A stretch of 44,612 nt of DNA from Parcubacteria group bacterium (GCA_028286545.1 JAQBRJ010000012.1:1-44612); one strand, 5' to 3'; counted from the stretch's first letter, positions 1-8,943 are shown. The notes: generated from the letters alone by a model not told the origin. Made by a program: numbers and translations.

Positions 1-2
1 TT

Positions 3-497
3 TTTGTTAAAGAATTGAAGATACGAAAGACAAAAGTTTCAAAAGACGTTCGTATTGCGGCTGTTGGTCCCGAGACTGCGGCGGCACTCCAAGCCTGCGG
101 CTTTTCCGTAGCTGCTATTCCTGAACGTTTCACTGCACGTGACATGGTGAAAAGTCTTGGCAAAGTAAACGGCCTTCGCATATTATTTCCACGATCAGCG
201 ATAGCGGCAAAAGAACCAGTACAAATATTGCGCGCACAAGGCGCGCGCGTTCAGATCGTGCCGCTCTACTACCCAGTGCCCGTACCACTCTCACAAATCA
301 CAAAGCGTGCCCTTATTGCTGGTCAATATACGGAGCTATCATTCAAAAGTCCCTCAGGCATTCAAGGCTTTCTAAGGCAATTAACCACAGCTGAAAAGAA
401 GACAGCTCTTCAAATTCCGGCTATCTGTATCGGCCCCACTACCGCAAAAGCTGCTAAAGGTGCCGGATTTAGGCGTGTTTCGCAGAACGTATTATAA
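3..497 (+). CDS. hemD: uroporphyrinogen-III synthase, C-terminal part
   Basis: The frame is open to the left edge, so the first third of the gene lies outside the window; about 164 codons remain against roughly 250 for the family. HemD cyclises hydroxymethylbilane to uroporphyrinogen III in the cytosol. The visible part has the motif IAAVGPETAAALQACGF followed by a FTARDMVKSL stretch, then a second domain ending in AICIGPTTAKAAKGAGF, the typical repeated VGPxTA pattern of HemD. A TTG at 15 could be taken as a start but would split the fold, so it is probably not one. The stop codon sits inside the -10 box of the next gene. Immediate neighbours are hemQ, hemE and hemH. Confidence is good from motifs plus context, although HemD is poorly conserved. 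Confidence 0.75.
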   Translation, partial: FVKELKIRKTKVSKDVRIAAVGPETAAALQACGFSVAAIPERFTARDMVKSLGKVNGLRILFPRSAIAAKEPVQILRAQGARVQIVPLYYPVPVPLSQITKRALIAGQYTELSFKSPSGIQGFLRQLTTAEKKTALQIPAICIGPTTAKAAKGAGFRRVSQNVL

Positions 498-498
498 T
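493..498 (+). promoter_or_regulatory. TATAAT -10 box of hemQ
   Basis: A perfect TATAAT ends 6 nt before the ATG at 505, so the transcript should start at or next to the A of the start codon (leaderless). Confidence 0.6.
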
Positions 499-504
499 CA
501 ACAC

Positions 505-1173
505 ATGAATCAGTCCATGCAGTTTTACAGCTATATTTTCTTTGATGCTGAACCGAGTATTACGACTCTTTCCAAGGACGCGCTCGAAGCTGCGAAGAAA
601 GAGTTTATTAAGTGCATTGAAGCTAATGCGCATATCAATACCCGTAGCTACGCAACGCTCGCATTGCGACAAGGAACACGATTCATGCTTCATATGAATG
701 CTGAATCACCTGACGCTATTCAACTTTTTGTACGTGATCTTCTTCACACGACTCTTGGTACACACCTTCGCATTTCATACACGCTCTTTGGTCTTCGTCG
801 CACCTCGCAGTACGCGGGTAAGCACTCACCAAAGGAAAGTGATTTCCACGCACCGCACCGCTACCTTGTGGTATATCCGTTTACTAAAACTATCGAATGG
901 CATCTCATGCCATTCGAAGAACGTCGCGGCATCATGAAAGCGCATGTGGATGTGGGACGAACCTTCAGTGACACTATTTCGCAAATGCTCCTCTACGCCT
1001 ATGGCATCGATGACCATGAGTTTATCGTGTCGTACCAAATGGATTCTCTCGAAGATTTTCAGACGCTAGTGATGAGTATGCGCGAAACAGAATCTCGCAG
1101 GCACACAAAGAACGACCTGCCGATATTTACGTGTATTTCTATGCCGCTTGAAGAAACACTCTCGATGCTATGA
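505..1173 (+). CDS. hemQ: coproheme decarboxylase (HemQ/ChdC), chlorite dismutase family
   Basis: This 222-residue protein should decarboxylate iron-coproporphyrin III to haem b, the last step of the coproporphyrin-dependent pathway. The core reads YLVVYPFTKTIEWHLMPFEERR then KAHVDVGR. Tyr124 of YPF and His147 have the 23-residue spacing of the catalytic Tyr and proximal haem His of actinobacterial ChdC as I recall them, and Gln160 lies 13 residues after the His, where Listeria HemQ has its distal Gln and true chlorite dismutases have Arg nearby. I chose ATG 505 because it follows a TATAAT by 6 nt; an upstream frame extension from 460 overlaps hemD and adds nothing family-like. The stop overlaps the hemE start as ATGA. 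The haem neighbours make chlorite dismutase activity unlikely. Confidence 0.85.
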   Translation: MNQSMQFYSYIFFDAEPSITTLSKDALEAAKKEFIKCIEANAHINTRSYATLALRQGTRFMLHMNAESPDAIQLFVRDLLHTTLGTHLRISYTLFGLRRTSQYAGKHSPKESDFHAPHRYLVVYPFTKTIEWHLMPFEERRGIMKAHVDVGRTFSDTISQMLLYAYGIDDHEFIVSYQMDSLEDFQTLVMSMRETESRRHTKNDLPIFTCISMPLEETLSML

Positions 1174-2180
1174 ACGAAAGTAATTTTCTAAAGGCATGTC
1201 GCGGTGAGCAGGTAGAACGTATCCCGGTGTGGTTTATGCGCCAAGCGGGTCGCTCATTGCCGGGGTATCGCAAACTTCGTGAGACTCACGATGTGCTTTC
1301 GCTCACACAGACTCCCGAACTTGCTGCACAAGTGAGTATGGAGCCGATTGACCTCCTGGGCGTAGACGCTGCGATTCTTTTTGCCGACATCATGCTGCTT
1401 CCTATTGCGATGGGAATAAAGGTAGAGATTATTGAAGGCATCGGTCCAGTTATTGACGACCCCATTGATACTCCCGAGAAAGTCGCTCGTCTTGAGAAAT
1501 TTACATCAGAGCGAATCGATTACTTACAGGAAACCATTCGTATATTGCGTAGCCAGCTCAAGGTTCCGTTGATTGGGTTTTCGGGCGCGCCATTCACACT
1601 CGCGAGTTATCTCATCGAAGGGAAGCCGAGCCGCACGTGGTTCAAGACTAAGCGTTTCATGCTCGAACATCCTGAAGCGTGGAATATACTCATGGCAACG
1701 CTCTCAGATGGCATTATTGAATACCTTAAAACGCAGATTGCGGCAGGGGCGCAGGCAGTGCAGCTGTTTGATAGCTGGGTCGGAGCACTTTCTCCAGAGC
1801 AATATCGTACCTATGTATTGCCTCACGTGCAGCGCATCTTTGCAGGACTCAAAGATCAGAAGGTTCCGCGCCTGCACTTCGCAACGAATACTGCTGGTAT
1901 GCTCGAAGATTTTGCGAACGTTGATTGCGAAGTGATTGGTGTTGATTGGCGTGTGAGCATTGGCGATGCGAAGCGTCGCATTGGCACCAAGTCGCTCCAA
2001 GGAAACCTCGATCCTGCGACGCTTCTTGCCCCTTGGGGAACTATCACACAAACCACTGACCGTTTGCTTGCAGAGATAAATCCAAAGCAAGGATACATAT
2101 TCAACCTTGGTCATGGCATGCCGCCGGAAGCAGACGATATGGTTATCAAGAAACTCGTGGAGTATGTCCACGGAAAATAA
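1170..2180 (+). CDS. hemE: uroporphyrinogen decarboxylase
   Basis: HemE removes four acetate carboxyls from uroporphyrinogen III to give coproporphyrinogen III in the cytosol. The 336-residue length is normal. Family motifs are clear: the N-terminal PVWFMRQAGRSLPGYR (residues 20-35) with the substrate-binding RQAGR loop, the catalytic aspartate in AAILFADIMLLP (Asp73), GFSGAPFTLASYLIEG in the middle and HFATNTAGMLEDF near the C-terminus. The start codon overlaps the hemQ stop by 4 nt and the 3' end overlaps hemH by 17 nt, so translation of the three genes is probably coupled. No separate promoter is visible. Confidence 0.95.
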   Translation: MNESNFLKACRGEQVERIPVWFMRQAGRSLPGYRKLRETHDVLSLTQTPELAAQVSMEPIDLLGVDAAILFADIMLLPIAMGIKVEIIEGIGPVIDDPIDTPEKVARLEKFTSERIDYLQETIRILRSQLKVPLIGFSGAPFTLASYLIEGKPSRTWFKTKRFMLEHPEAWNILMATLSDGIIEYLKTQIAAGAQAVQLFDSWVGALSPEQYRTYVLPHVQRIFAGLKDQKVPRLHFATNTAGMLEDFANVDCEVIGVDWRVSIGDAKRRIGTKSLQGNLDPATLLAPWGTITQTTDRLLAEINPKQGYIFNLGHGMPPEADDMVIKKLVEYVHGK

Positions 2181-3153
2181 TACTGCGAAGAATTTTACAG
2201 GCGTCATTCTCATGACGTATGGTTCGGCAACAACAGCCGATCACGTCGAAGAATATTTTGAACGTATTTATAAAGGAAAGGCATCGTCTGCGACGATAGA
2301 AGATTTTAAGAGACGGTATGAATTGATCGGCCACTCGCCACTCGTAGATATCACGAATAGCCAAGCTGCACATCTGCAAGAAACGCTTGGAGATGCATAT
2401 GTTGTACGTGCTGGTATGCGGCACTCTGCACCTTTTATTGATGAAGCGGTCGCGGAGTGCAAAGCTGCCAACGCGACGTCACTCATTAGTATCATTCTCT
2501 CTCCACAATTTTCTTCGTTCATCATGGAGGGATACAAGACAGCGTTTATGGAAGCCGCTGTTACACAGGGGTTCAATAGCGAAGAGGGGACAGCAATCGT
2601 CGCGGGCCCATGGGGAATTGAGCCGCACTTCATCGAATTACTCGCACGGCGTGTTCAGGAATCTCTCGAGAAACTCGATACAGAGTATGGGACACCAGTG
2701 CCTGTCATTTTTACAACGCACAGTTTGCCCCAGCGCGTTGTCGAGAAAGATCCCCAATACCTCGAGCAACTCGCAGCCACTATTGATGCTGTGCGAGAGA
2801 AACTCAATGCAACGCATACTATAGGCTCGTCTCAAGCATCGGAAACACGGCTTTGGTTCGCAGGATATCAAAGTGCAGGCCACACGCCCGAAGAATGGCT
2901 AAAGCCTGACCTCTTCGATATTTTAAAAGAATTGAAAATAAAAGAAGCGCCGGCCGTGCTAATCGTTCCCATTCAATTTCTAACCGATCATCTCGAAATT
3001 CTGTACGATCTCGATATTGCTGCGAAAGCACAATGCGAGGAACTTGGTATCGCATACAATCGAATAGAGCTACCAAATATCGATCCTCTATTTATTAGTT
3101 CGCTCGCTACGATAGCAACATCTTTAGCCAATGTTCATGTAAAGTCCATGTAG
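2164..3153 (+). CDS. hemH: ferrochelatase, probably coproporphyrin type (CpfC)
   Basis: This enzyme inserts Fe2+ into a porphyrin; next to hemQ the substrate is expected to be coproporphyrin III. The 329-residue protein has VILMTYGS at the start, RYELIGHSPL, the catalytic His in TTHSLPQR (His186) and the metal-side acidic site in FLTDHLEILYD (Glu278), matching His183 and Glu264 of Bacillus CpfC. The ATG at 2164 is preferred over the upstream ATG at 2107, which lies deep inside hemE. The overlap with hemE is 17 nt. No coproporphyrinogen oxidase (cgoX/hemY) is seen here, so the step between HemE and HemH must be encoded elsewhere or lie left of the window. Confidence 0.92.
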   Translation: MSTENNTAKNFTGVILMTYGSATTADHVEEYFERIYKGKASSATIEDFKRRYELIGHSPLVDITNSQAAHLQETLGDAYVVRAGMRHSAPFIDEAVAECKAANATSLISIILSPQFSSFIMEGYKTAFMEAAVTQGFNSEEGTAIVAGPWGIEPHFIELLARRVQESLEKLDTEYGTPVPVIFTTHSLPQRVVEKDPQYLEQLAATIDAVREKLNATHTIGSSQASETRLWFAGYQSAGHTPEEWLKPDLFDILKELKIKEAPAVLIVPIQFLTDHLEILYDLDIAAKAQCEELGIAYNRIELPNIDPLFISSLATIATSLANVHVKSM

Positions 3154-3159
3154 ACCCTA

Positions 3160-3165
3160 TATACT
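3160..3165 (+). promoter_or_regulatory. TATACT -10 box
   Basis: TATACT ends 6 nt before the ATG at 3172, placing the start of transcription on the start codon. Confidence 0.55.
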
Positions 3166-3171
3166 GTCTCT

Positions 3172-3624
3172 ATGCTATACACCACTGACGGGGCAGACTT
3201 TTCCCAAAACGTGCATCCAAATCTTCGCCGTCGCATTCGCATGTTTCTTATAATAGGTGCTGTTATGCTCGCTATCTTGGCGACAAATATTGTGCGGGGC
3301 CAAGTCGGTCTTGTCGTTAGTCTCATTTCACTCGTTATTGGCGCAATAGTGGGCTTTATATCAAGCCGCATTTTCCATCTCTCGTGGGATAAAGATGCCG
3401 AAGTTGTTGTTGGCAGTATCGATACTATTGGTTTCGTCGTACTTGGCCTCTACATTCTTTTTGAAGTAGCACGTACGTACGTGTTCACGTCACTCATTCA
3501 TGTTGGGGGATCGTCCACGGCGATAACATTCGCATTTGTATCTTCAGCGCTTATCTTCCGCGTCTTCGGTCTTCGAGGCAGTATCATTCGTGTTCTTAAG
3601 CAAGAGCGCATCTTTGCTGCTTAG
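3172..3624 (+). CDS. small membrane protein, unknown function
   Basis: I do not recognise a named family. The 150-residue protein has a basic N-terminal cap (PNLRRRIRM) and about four hydrophobic segments at roughly residues 25-42, 46-65, 83-105 and 113-135, so it is probably an integral inner-membrane protein with no large soluble part. It has its own leaderless-type promoter, so it is probably not part of the haem operon that ends 18 nt upstream. It is followed after 67 nt by an ECF sigma factor gene with a separate promoter. Confidence 0.6.
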   Translation: MLYTTDGADFSQNVHPNLRRRIRMFLIIGAVMLAILATNIVRGQVGLVVSLISLVIGAIVGFISSRIFHLSWDKDAEVVVGSIDTIGFVVLGLYILFEVARTYVFTSLIHVGGSSTAITFAFVSSALIFRVFGLRGSIIRVLKQERIFAA

Positions 3625-3678
3625 CACGTCTTCCGTACCGCTGACTATCAGATGAAGGCATAGCAAAGCCTTGCGTGC

Positions 3679-3684
3679 TATCGT
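3679..3684 (+). promoter_or_regulatory. extended -10 box of sigma factor gene
   Basis: TGC directly before TATCGT gives an extended -10 element that ends 7 nt before the ATG at 3692. Confidence 0.4.
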
Positions 3685-3691
3685 TCTTTCA

Positions 3692-4252
3692 ATGCCTGCT
3701 ACTGACGAGGAGTTACTACAAGAATATTTGAATGGTGACGAAGCGGCTTTTGAACGCTTAGTGGAGCGACATCTCACCCCGCTCTATGCATTTATCTATC
3801 GGCTTTGTGGAAATCCTGACGAAGCCAAGGATCTAACGCAAGAGACCTTTCTGAAGGCGTGGAAGAATGTTAGAAACTTTGATCAAGAACGAAGCTTTAA
3901 GACATGGCTATTTGCGATAGCGCGCAACACGACGTTCGATTATTTACGAAAAAGGAAACAGATCTTGTTTTCTGAACTCGATACGGAGACTGAATCATTT
4001 GAATCATCACTCGAAGATACGTTGCCTCTTCCCGAAGAACTCTTTGCCCAGAACGAATCACAACAGCGGGTGGAGCAAGCGCTCCTGAGCCTCTCGCCAG
4101 ACTATCGAAGTATTGTGCTTCTTCACGACACAGACAGCCTTACCTTCGAAGCTATTGCTGAGATAGTAGGGAAGCCAATGAATACGGTTAAGAGTCAGTA
4201 TCGACGAGCGCTTTTGCAGATGCGAGCGTTTCTCAGCCAGATGCCCAAGTAG
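3692..4252 (+). CDS. ECF-type RNA polymerase sigma factor
   Basis: A 186-residue sigma-70 family protein of group IV. Region 2 covers about residues 15-85, with LCGNPDEAKDLTQETFLKAWKN and FKTWLFAIARNTTFDYLRKRK, the -10 recognition helices. Region 4 covers about residues 125-185 with LSPDYRSIVLLHDTDSLTFEAIAEIVGKP and MNTVKSQYRRALLQMR, the -35 binding helix-turn-helix. Regions 1 and 3 are absent, as expected for ECF factors. I prefer ATG 3692 over a TTG at 3671 because of the extended -10 box placed 7 nt before it. The next gene, 41 nt downstream, is a small membrane protein that may act as its anti-sigma partner, and the MacAB-like operon beyond is a likely target; both points are inferred from position only. 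Confidence 0.88.
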   Translation: MPATDEELLQEYLNGDEAAFERLVERHLTPLYAFIYRLCGNPDEAKDLTQETFLKAWKNVRNFDQERSFKTWLFAIARNTTFDYLRKRKQILFSELDTETESFESSLEDTLPLPEELFAQNESQQRVEQALLSLSPDYRSIVLLHDTDSLTFEAIAEIVGKPMNTVKSQYRRALLQMRAFLSQMPK

Positions 4253-4292
4253 AGATTGCACCAAAACCATACCGAGCTTCGTATACCTATAT

Positions 4293-4694
4293 ATGGAGAA
4301 CCCTGTGACGCTATCGAATCTGCGTCTACCAAAAATTGAAACACCAACTGGCTTGCTGGAGGGTGTATTTGCGCGTATACGCCAGGAGCAGGTACGTTTG
4401 GCTCGCATGCGCACAACGCTCTATAGCGTAGGGATGATTCTATCGCTCGGCACAGGAAGTCTGGTAACAGTTTCTCTCGCGCGAAGTCTTCGCGCCTCAG
4501 GCTTTTATGAATACGCTTCGTTGGCTCTCTCAGGAGATTCACTATTCCTAACGTATTGGCGTGAGCTTAGTTTCTCACTCTTAGAGTCGGTACCGTTTAT
4601 CACGTTACTTATGTTCCTCGTCGTTCTGCTCGTACTAGTATGGACGGCAGCCAATACTCTTACCAATGTGCGCAAGATAGTGCGAATCGCGTAA
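4293..4694 (+). CDS. two-helix membrane protein, possible anti-sigma partner
   Basis: No family is recognised. The 133 residues give a soluble N-terminal part of about 50 residues rich in Arg (FARIRQEQVRLARMR), then two transmembrane segments at about residues 43-65 and 95-120. A small cytoplasmic head plus membrane helices directly after an ECF sigma gene is the usual layout of a membrane-bound anti-sigma factor, but the zinc HxxxCxxC motif of ZAS anti-sigma factors is absent. A TATACC box ends 5 nt before the ATG, so it could also have its own promoter. The second sigma gene in this window (20611) is likewise followed by a membrane protein. Confidence 0.55.
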   Translation: MENPVTLSNLRLPKIETPTGLLEGVFARIRQEQVRLARMRTTLYSVGMILSLGTGSLVTVSLARSLRASGFYEYASLALSGDSLFLTYWRELSFSLLESVPFITLLMFLVVLLVLVWTAANTLTNVRKIVRIA

Positions 4695-4723
4695 CTTCCT
4701 TTAATTCTTTTAACCCTCTACCC

Positions 4724-5239
4724 ATGAAGCTACCAACAAAGATTGTTTGGACCGATGTATCAGAATCAAAGAACGTGCGTCGCATACTTATGGTGCTCGC
4801 CGTTCTCATCGTTTTGATTGGTGTCTTCAAACTTGGGGAAGTGGTTGGATATCATCGTGCCCAGTTTGCAGTACGCTTCGGTGATTCTTTTGACCGTAAT
4901 TTCAATGGGTATCGTGGGAATGTGATGTTTGGGGCACCAGGCATGCCACGCGAACTCCTTCCGCCAGGAGGTCATGGTGCTGCAGGTACTATCGCGAGCA
5001 TCGCACTACCAAACATTGTGGTAGCCGATCGTGATGGTCTCGAAAAGACGGTGCATCTTACGAATAACACTGATATTCGCGAATTCCGTGACCAGATTGC
5101 ATCAACGTCTCTTGCCGTTGGTGAGTCAGTGATAGTGCTGGGAACACCTGGTGACGCCGGTCAGATCGAGGCTGAACTCATTCGTGTGCTTCCTCAGCAG
5201 AACGCTTCTTCCACGAGCTCGGCTCCTTCACCTCGATAA
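4724..5239 (+). CDS. membrane-anchored DUF5666-like protein
   Basis: The 171-residue protein starts with about 20 cytoplasmic residues, one transmembrane helix (about 24-42, LMVLAVLIVLIGVFKLGEVV) and then an extracytoplasmic part. Residues about 88-155 (AGTIASIALPNIVVADRDGLEKTVHL, then SLAVGESVIVLG) resemble the DUF5666 beta-barrel pattern also seen in the proteins at 8944 and 19801. ATG 4724 is chosen because the longer frame from 4640 runs through the preceding gene. The stop is 2 nt before the MacA-like gene, so it belongs to the export operon. The function is unknown; a role in sensing or assisting export is only suggested by position. Confidence 0.6.
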   Translation: MKLPTKIVWTDVSESKNVRRILMVLAVLIVLIGVFKLGEVVGYHRAQFAVRFGDSFDRNFNGYRGNVMFGAPGMPRELLPPGGHGAAGTIASIALPNIVVADRDGLEKTVHLTNNTDIREFRDQIASTSLAVGESVIVLGTPGDAGQIEAELIRVLPQQNASSTSSAPSPR

Positions 5240-5241
5240 GT

Positions 5242-6978
5242 ATGAAAACCTTTCTTGCCACAAGTATTGCGAAGATTAAACAAAGCGCGGATGCAGCCTA
5301 CGTTTGGGCACTCGCTCACAAAGTTGCAGTAACAGTGATCGCAGTGATTGTGATTGGTGGGGGATACTACGCTATCAAACACGCGACAACAGCTAGTGCC
5401 CAAACTCGCTACGTACTTGCAACAGCTACAAAGGGAACGGTCATTACATCGGTAAGTGGCACGGGACAGGTGTCGGCGTCTAATCAAGTAGCAATCACAA
5501 GCAAGATGTCGGGCCAGCTAATAGCGGTTCCTGTAGTTGCAGGACAAACCGTAAAGGCCGGTCAGCTTATCGCTGAAGTAGACCCTACAACGGCAGCGTA
5601 TGAACTCGAATCAGCGCGTATTTCATACGACACCCTCGTGACGGTAAAGCCCGCAGATGTAAACACTGCGAAGGAGAGTGTTTCAAGCGCTCAAGAAAAT
5701 CTTGATGCGTCCTACGTTTCTGCACGAACAGCGCTTATAAACGCCATGACCTCTATGACCAGCGTGCTTACAAGCACCGCAGCGCTCTACACTCCTTCCG
5801 GATATCTTTCAGACCAACTCTATTCGCGTAGTCCGCAGGGTCAGCAGCTGCATAACACGGCAGAACAAAGTTATTATGCGGCGCAAACAGCACTTGATTC
5901 CTTTACAAGCAAAGAACGCACCTTGTCGGCCAGCAGTGCAAATAGTGATGTCGAATCACTTCTTGCGAGTGGATACTCCGCATCAATTGCGGTAGTACAA
6001 GCAGCGAACGATGCAGGTGACGCAATTGCGTACAATCGTAACGATGAAAAGATTAATGGCAAAGACACCACTATTGCCGATAAGGCATATACGACGGCAA
6101 CCAGTAATGTGAGCTCAGCTAATTCGGTGGTAAGCAGTATTTCTAATGCGAAAAATTCAATATCATCTGCGAAGCGTTCACTTACGGATGCAAATACGAA
6201 TGTTACAACAGTCGTTGCCGGAGCTGATGTAAACAGTGTTCGCGCACAAACACTTGCCTTGCGACAAAAGCAGCAAGCATATGCTGACTACTTCACTCGC
6301 GCACCATTTGATGGCGTTCTTGCCACCGTCGATGCTCATGTAGGGGATACGGCTGGCGCTAGCACGCAGATTGCGACGATCATAACGAAGAACAAAATAG
6401 CGAAGATATCGCTGAACGAAGTGGATGCCGCGAAAGTAAAAATAGGGGACAAGGCAACGCTTACCTTTGACGCAATAGACGGACTTACCATAACGGGCAC
6501 CATTGCACAGATGGATCTCATTGGCACGGTGACTCAAGGCGTGGTGAGCTATACCGTAACTATTGCGTTTGATACCGACGACGATCGCATAAAGCCAGGT
6601 ATGACTGTAAGCGCTGATATTGTTACGGACATACAGCAAGACGTACTCACCGTACCGACGGCAGCACTACACACAAGTGGCAACACTACCTACGTTGAAA
6701 CTCTACCAGGAGTTGCGACCTCTACCGAAACCTCGACTACAGGAATTACGTCGCTTGTGGCACCAACCCAAATACCGGTCTCGATTGGTCTTTCAGGAGA
6801 TGACACAACAGAAATTCTCTCAGGACTTACCGAAGGAGACGTAATCGTGGCGCGTACGATAGCGGGCACAACGGCGAAGACTGCGGCGACAAAGACGCCA
6901 AGCTTGCTTGGCGGCGGAACGGGAGCAGGTGCAACACGAGCAGTAGGAGGAAATGCGGGCTTTGGCAGAGGAGGATAA
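5242..6978 (+). CDS. macA: MacA/HlyD-type periplasmic adaptor (membrane fusion protein)
   Basis: Adaptor subunit of a MacAB-like ABC export system. The 578-residue protein has one N-terminal transmembrane helix (about 27-47), a biotinyl-lipoyl half-domain around residues 70-115 (TSKMSGQLIAVPVVAGQTVKAG), a long Ser/Ala/Thr-rich helical hairpin (about 120-340), the second lipoyl half (TRAPFDGVLATVDAHVGD), a beta-barrel domain (KIGDKATLTFDAI) and a C-terminal membrane-proximal domain ending in a Gly/Ala-rich tail. This is longer than the usual 370-400 residues because of the expanded hairpin. It is followed 5 nt later by the ATPase and then the permease. Working without an outer membrane, as expected in CPR cells, it could guide substrate through the wall rather than to TolC. 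Confidence 0.85.
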   Translation: MKTFLATSIAKIKQSADAAYVWALAHKVAVTVIAVIVIGGGYYAIKHATTASAQTRYVLATATKGTVITSVSGTGQVSASNQVAITSKMSGQLIAVPVVAGQTVKAGQLIAEVDPTTAAYELESARISYDTLVTVKPADVNTAKESVSSAQENLDASYVSARTALINAMTSMTSVLTSTAALYTPSGYLSDQLYSRSPQGQQLHNTAEQSYYAAQTALDSFTSKERTLSASSANSDVESLLASGYSASIAVVQAANDAGDAIAYNRNDEKINGKDTTIADKAYTTATSNVSSANSVVSSISNAKNSISSAKRSLTDANTNVTTVVAGADVNSVRAQTLALRQKQQAYADYFTRAPFDGVLATVDAHVGDTAGASTQIATIITKNKIAKISLNEVDAAKVKIGDKATLTFDAIDGLTITGTIAQMDLIGTVTQGVVSYTVTIAFDTDDDRIKPGMTVSADIVTDIQQDVLTVPTAALHTSGNTTYVETLPGVATSTETSTTGITSLVAPTQIPVSIGLSGDDTTEILSGLTEGDVIVARTIAGTTAKTAATKTPSLLGGGTGAGATRAVGGNAGFGRGG

Positions 6979-6983
6979 CTCAC

Positions 6984-7700
6984 ATGATTGAAGTCACGAA
7001 TGTTACCAAGACCTACGGTTTAGGAACCGACATGGAGTTCCAAGCACTGAAAGGTGTAACGTTCACGGTTCGCGACGGTGAGTTTGTCGCCATCATGGGT
7101 CCGTCTGGTTCAGGAAAATCCACCATGATGCATATTCTTGGGGCACTCGACACTCCCACAGAAGGTACGTATCTGCTTGATGGGAAAGATGTATCAAAAC
7201 TTAGCGATGACGAACTTGCCACTATTCGTCGCGAGAAGATTGGCTTTGTATTTCAATCGTTCAATCTTCTTCCGCGTACCACTGTGCTTCGCAATGTCAT
7301 GCTTCCGCTCACCTATGCAGGCGTGCCAGAAGATATCCGAGAACGAAAGGCGCGGGAAGTGCTCGCTGCAGCAGGTTTCGCAGACACACATCTTAATCAT
7401 CTTTCAAATCAACTATCCGGTGGACAAATACAACGCGTCGCTATCGCTCGTGCTCTGGTAAACGATCCATCACTTATTCTTGCTGATGAGCCAACAGGAA
7501 ACCTGGATACCAAGACGGGGGACATTGTGCTCGGCACGTTCCAACGACTCAATACAGAATTTGGCAGGACGATTATTTTAATTACTCACGAACAAGATGT
7601 TGCTGAGCATGCCGACCGCATCATATTCATTCGTGACGGTGTGATTGTTTCTGATGTTCCCAATCAGGCTAAGAAAATAAAACATCATGAAAACGTCTGA
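6984..7700 (+). CDS. MacB/LolD-type ABC transporter ATPase
   Basis: A 238-residue nucleotide-binding subunit that powers the neighbouring FtsX-like permease. Walker A is GPSGSGKST (about residues 36-44), the Q-loop is [12 protein letters not shown], the signature is [15 protein letters not shown] and Walker B is [12 protein letters not shown], the standard LolD/MacB set; the H-loop is ITHEQD. In classical MacB the ATPase and permease are fused; here they are separate and overlap by 14 nt (7687-7700), which suggests coupled translation. It is the middle gene of the adaptor-ATPase-permease operon. Confidence 0.9.
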   Translation: MIEVTNVTKTYGLGTDMEFQALKGVTFTVRDGEFVAIMGPSGSGKSTMMHILGALDTPTEGTYLLDGKDVSKLSDDELATIRREKIGFVFQSFNLLPRTTVLRNVMLPLTYAGVPEDIRERKAREVLAAAGFADTHLNHLSNQLSGGQIQRVAIARALVNDPSLILADEPTGNLDTKTGDIVLGTFQRLNTEFGRTIILITHEQDVAEHADRIIFIRDGVIVSDVPNQAKKIKHHENV

Positions 7701-8910
7701 TTTTTTACGAGAGACATACGCTGCACTGGTGTCGAACAAGATTCGCACCGGACTTACCATGCTTGGTATCGTCATTGGTATTGCGTCGGTTATTGCGATG
7801 GTTTCGATAGGACAGGGTGCACAAAGCAGTATTCAAAATAGTATCCAGTCACTTGGTTCGAATCTCATTATTGTTTCACCAGGAGCACAGGGTGGCCCTG
7901 GGGCACAAGTTTCTGCTGGGCGAGGTTCAGCGCGCACCCTTACGCAAGCCGATGCTGATTCTATCGGAACGGAAGTAGCGTCCGTAAATGCCGCCTCCCC
8001 TGAATTAACAGGGCGTTATCAAGTCACCGCAAAAGGAACGAATACTAATACCTCTGTTGTTGGCGTCACATCGGCATATCCAACCGTACGTAATCTCGAA
8101 GTAGCGGAAGGCTCGTTCATAAGCGATCAGAACGTAAAAAGTCTTTCAAAAGTTGCGGTACTCGGACCAACGGCTCGCGATGATTTATTCGGTACGGATG
8201 CAGAAGCAATTGGACAGACTGTTCGTATAAAAGGACAGCAGTTTAAAGTCATTGGCGTAACGGTTGCAAAGGGTGGCTCTGGTTTTACGAGTCAGGATGA
8301 CATGATTTTCGTGCCGCTCACAAGCGCGCAGAAACTTCTTGCCGGAGAAGATTATGTAACGTCAGTTTCGGTGCAAGCAGCAAGCGCTGGCGCCATGGCA
8401 CAGGTACAAGCAGATATCACAACGCTTTTGCTTGAGCGTCATAAGATAAGCGATCCTGCGTCACCTGACTTTAGCATTCTGAATCAAAACGACATTGTTG
8501 CGACGGCGAGCAGCATTACCGGCACGTTCACCATTCTTCTCGCGGCAGTGGCGGGCATCTCACTGCTCGTGGGCGGCATCGGCATTATGAATATGATGCT
8601 CACGACCGTCACTGAACGTACGCGCGAAATCGGTCTTCGCAAGGCTATTGGTGCAAAACAATCAGATATTAGTCGACAGTTCCTCGTTGAAGCAGTGGCG
8701 CTCACCCTTACGGGCGGCTTACTCGGTGTACTACTGGGCATGCTTATATCCTTTGGCGTAAATGCGCTTGGACTGATATCAACGAGCGTATCAGTGAGTT
8801 CGATTCTCCTTGCCTTTGGTGTATCCACTGCAATTGGTGTCGTCTTCGGGTATTACCCGGCGACGCGTGCAGCAAAACTTAATCCAATTGACGCACTCAG
8901 GTATGAGTAG
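7687..8910 (+). CDS. MacB-like ABC permease (FtsX domain)
   Basis: The 407-residue permease has the MacB topology: one N-terminal transmembrane helix (about 20-42, KIRTGLTMLGIVIGIASVIAM), a large extracytoplasmic MacB-PCD domain (about 45-270) and three C-terminal helices carrying the FtsX signature (LLVGGIGIMNMMLTTVTERTREIGLRKAIGAK, then EAVALTLTGGLLGVLLG, ending PATRAAKLNPIDALRYE). It overlaps the ATPase gene by 14 nt. Substrates of such systems include peptides, macrolides and lipoproteins; nothing here decides which. Confidence 0.9.
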   Translation: MKTSDFLRETYAALVSNKIRTGLTMLGIVIGIASVIAMVSIGQGAQSSIQNSIQSLGSNLIIVSPGAQGGPGAQVSAGRGSARTLTQADADSIGTEVASVNAASPELTGRYQVTAKGTNTNTSVVGVTSAYPTVRNLEVAEGSFISDQNVKSLSKVAVLGPTARDDLFGTDAEAIGQTVRIKGQQFKVIGVTVAKGGSGFTSQDDMIFVPLTSAQKLLAGEDYVTSVSVQAASAGAMAQVQADITTLLLERHKISDPASPDFSILNQNDIVATASSITGTFTILLAAVAGISLLVGGIGIMNMMLTTVTERTREIGLRKAIGAKQSDISRQFLVEAVALTLTGGLLGVLLGMLISFGVNALGLISTSVSVSSILLAFGVSTAIGVVFGYYPATRAAKLNPIDALRYE

Positions 8911-8943
8911 CGTTCAATAAATCTTTAACTAATAACTAAACGT

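Noticed and set aside
505-1173. Chlorite dismutase as the function of the Cld-family protein
   Set aside because: It lacks a signal peptide, has Gln rather than Arg near the distal site and lies among haem genes, all of which point to coproheme decarboxylase.
1704-2213. 169-codon minus-strand ORF across hemE
   Set aside because: It is an antisense shadow of hemE; its translation has no domain features.
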